From Virgibacillus salarius (GTDB lineage Bacteria; Bacillota; Bacilli; Bacillales; Amphibacillaceae), in assembly GCF_039521925.1 (NCBI RefSeq), contig NZ_BAAACY010000053.1:33617-97616 (forward strand): a stretch of DNA of 64,000 nucleotides, read 5' to 3'. Both the position numbers and the translations under genes were made by a program. Each line of letters opens with the position of its first letter. Position 1 is the first letter of the stretch. Below the pieces are notes generated by a model. It was not told where the DNA came from and did not search any database. It saw nothing but the letters and a program-made list of their open reading frames with translations. This document shows positions 62,659-64,000 of this stretch, piece after piece.

Positions 62659-63744
62659 ATGGCAAAACAAGATGAAACATTAACGATGCTAAAGGAACTT
62701 ACGGATGCAAAGGGTATCCCAGGAAATGAAAAAGAACCAAGAAAGATTATGAAAAATTACATTTCTCCATATGCGGATGAAGTTTTCTATGATAACCTAG
62801 GAAGCCTAATTGCTCAGAAAACAGGTGAGGAGAATGGACCTAAGATCATGGTTGCCGGTCATTTAGATGAAGTAGGGTTTATGGTAACTCGAATTGACGA
62901 TAATGGTTTTATTTATTTCCAAACAGCTGGTGGCTGGTGGAGTCAAGTTATGCTTGCACAGCGTGTTACAATTATGGGGAGTAAAGGTGATGTTACGGGA
63001 GTTATAGGTTCCAAGCCTCCACATATTCTTTCAGCTGATGCTCGTAAAAAGCCAGTAGAAATTAAGGACATGTTTATAGATATTGGTGCATCTAGTAAAA
63101 AAGAAGCAGAAGATTTTGGTGTGAAACCTGGAGATTCGATCGTACCATATTTCGAATTTACACCTTTAAAAAATGAGAAGTTGTTGTTGGCTAAAGCATG
63201 GGACAACCGTATCGGCTGTGCGATTGCAATTGAAGTGCTAAAGCAACTGAAGGATTCAGAACACCCGAATATTGTTTATGGAGTTGGTACTACTCAAGAG
63301 GAAGTTGGGCTTCGTGGTGCAAAAACAGCTGCTCATGCCATTGAACCAGATATCGGCTTTGGAGTTGATGTAGGAATTGCTGGAGACACTCCTGGCGTCC
63401 CTGATCATGATGCTGATAGTAAATTAGGAAAGGGACCACAAATTGTATTATATGATGCGTCTATGGTATCCCATAAGGGTGTGCGAGACTTTGTTGTGGA
63501 AACGGCTGAAGAAAACAATATCCCTTACCAGTTTACATCTATGGCAGGAGGAGGAACAGATTCAGGTTCTATCCACTTAACCGCCAATGGTGTACCTTCT
63601 TTATCCATTACAGTAGCTACTCGTTATATTCATACGCATGCTGGAATTTTGCATCGTGATGACTTTGAAAACACTGTAAAATTAATTGTAGAGACAATTA
63701 AGAAGCTAGATAGAGACAAGGTTAATGAATTAATTTTTGATTAA
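62659..63744 (+). CDS. ysdC: M42 family metallo-aminopeptidase YsdC
   Basis: 361 aa, cytoplasmic tetrahedral-type aminopeptidase (PepA/FrvX/YsdC). Two-metal ligands: GHLDEVGFMV, AWDNRIGC, TQEEVGLRGA, DVGIAGDTPG and YIHTHAG. The insertion domain (about 75-160) is present. ATGAGGTGATG precedes the ATG. Stop TAA at 63742-63744 abuts an inverted rptB copy. Confidence 0.95.
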   Translation: MAKQDETLTMLKELTDAKGIPGNEKEPRKIMKNYISPYADEVFYDNLGSLIAQKTGEENGPKIMVAGHLDEVGFMVTRIDDNGFIYFQTAGGWWSQVMLAQRVTIMGSKGDVTGVIGSKPPHILSADARKKPVEIKDMFIDIGASSKKEAEDFGVKPGDSIVPYFEFTPLKNEKLLLAKAWDNRIGCAIAIEVLKQLKDSEHPNIVYGVGTTQEEVGLRGAKTAAHAIEPDIGFGVDVGIAGDTPGVPDHDADSKLGKGPQIVLYDASMVSHKGVRDFVVETAEENNIPYQFTSMAGGGTDSGSIHLTANGVPSLSITVATRYIHTHAGILHRDDFENTVKLIVETIKKLDRDKVNELIFD

Positions 63745-63840
63745 GAACAAAAGCGAATGTGCTTGATTTCTGGGTACTAGAGCTGGAAGCAGCACAACAC
63801 GCCCAGATCATTCCACAGGCTCAAATTTTATAATTTCCTA
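63745..63840 (-). repeat. rptB copy 5, inverted and internally deleted
   Basis: Reads GAACAAAAGCGAATGTGC immediately after the ysdC stop, then CAACACGCCC and CACAGGCTCAAATTTTATAA. Both ends match full-length rptB, but about 80 bp of the middle is missing. Confidence 0.75.
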
Positions 63841-63906
63841 AACTATGAAAAAGAAGCTGAGACAAAAGAATGAAATAACAATAAAAAACGAACGATAAAA
63901 AATTAG

Positions 63907-64000
63907 GTACCGACCCCCTGAAGTTAGAGTGAAAAATCTAATTTCAGGGGGTGTTTTTGTGGCTAAATATAGTGAAGAATTTAAAGGGAAGGTTGTCACC
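63907..64000 (+). mobile_element. Left end of an IS3-family insertion sequence, continues beyond window
   Basis: Starts GGTACCGACCCCCTGAAG and contains a hairpin ACCCCCTGAAGTTAGA/TCTAATTTCAGGGGGT before the transposase gene. The exact terminus is uncertain. Confidence 0.7.
63959..64000 (+). CDS. IS3-family transposase OrfA, first 14 codons
   Basis: GTG at 63959 encodes MAKYSEEFKGKVVT, the helix-turn-helix start typical of IS3 (IS150-group) OrfA proteins. AGGGGG lies 8 nt before it, inside the IS hairpin. The rest of the gene lies outside the window, so intactness is unknown. Confidence 0.75.
   Translation, partial: MAKYSEEFKGKVVT

Overview
The window is a stretch of low-GC Bacillaceae chromosome. 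It carries YtrH/YtrI, YtvI and YtxC (sporulation-associated families), NrdR, DnaB/DnaI, GapB and a two-domain pyruvate kinase. Gene content and order closely follow the ald to ysdC part of the Bacillus subtilis map. The sequence is most like Oceanobacillus/Virgibacillus-type genomes, but that genus-level guess is inference. Nearly every gene is a recognisable core gene. The accessory material is one siderophore cluster, several families of dispersed intergenic repeats, one broken kinase gene and an IS3-type element entering at the right edge.

Layout. 1-9.1 kb: 3' end of ald, an M24 peptidase, ytkL, a prepilin peptidase, a small membrane protein, ytoI, ytpI, nrnA, a 65-aa unknown, and the sporulation pair ytrH-ytrI with a sigma-E-like promoter. 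9.2-20.2 kb: DNA synthesis and central metabolism (dnaE, malic enzyme, a FadR-type regulator, accD-accA, pfkA, pyk, fxsA). 20.2-28.5 kb: ytvI, the TCA genes citZ-icd-mdh, a MaoC-fold gene with a cre-like site, and phoP-phoR. 29.2-39.1 kb: polA-mutM-coaE, gapB, speD, a cytosolic-protein gene, nrdR, dnaB-dnaI. 40.1-54.1 kb: a Fur-controlled 2,3-dihydroxybenzoate siderophore cluster (dhbA-C-E-B-F, mbtH, an Sfp-type phosphopantetheinyl transferase and a dedicated DAHP synthase). The residues visible in the DhbF adenylation domains predict glycine and threonine, i.e. a bacillibactin-type product. It sits between dnaI and ytxC-thrS, genes that are adjacent in B. subtilis. 54.2-63.7 kb: ytxC, T-box-controlled thrS, a kinase pseudogene, an MGMT-like gene, the L20 leader with infC-rpmI-rplT, ysdA, ytxB, ysdB, a dimeric dUTPase and ysdC. 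From about 63.9 kb the left end of an IS3-family element begins.

Most interesting points. (1) The 115-nt leader of speD has a strong promoter, a hairpin whose loop is complementary to the ribosome-binding site, and mutually exclusive stems. It looks like a translational RNA switch on S-adenosylmethionine decarboxylase. (2) A dispersed repeat of about 180 bp (called rptA here) appears to have landed in the end of mbtH and to supply its last codons and stop. (3) The DAHP synthase of the siderophore cluster has an eroded chorismate-mutase-like N-terminus, which could free the chorismate supply from feedback. (4) PhoR has lost the extracellular sensor domain known from B. subtilis. (5) A solo 52-bp hairpin near gapB matches the end of the IS at the right edge.

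Three repeat families are named here for reference: rptA (begins near ACTGGCAGTAA), rptB (about 180 bp, ending CGCTTGCGCTTTTGTTC) and rptC (degenerate, containing CGCTTTCCG or its complement). All positions come from reading the sequence by eye; no search or folding program was run.
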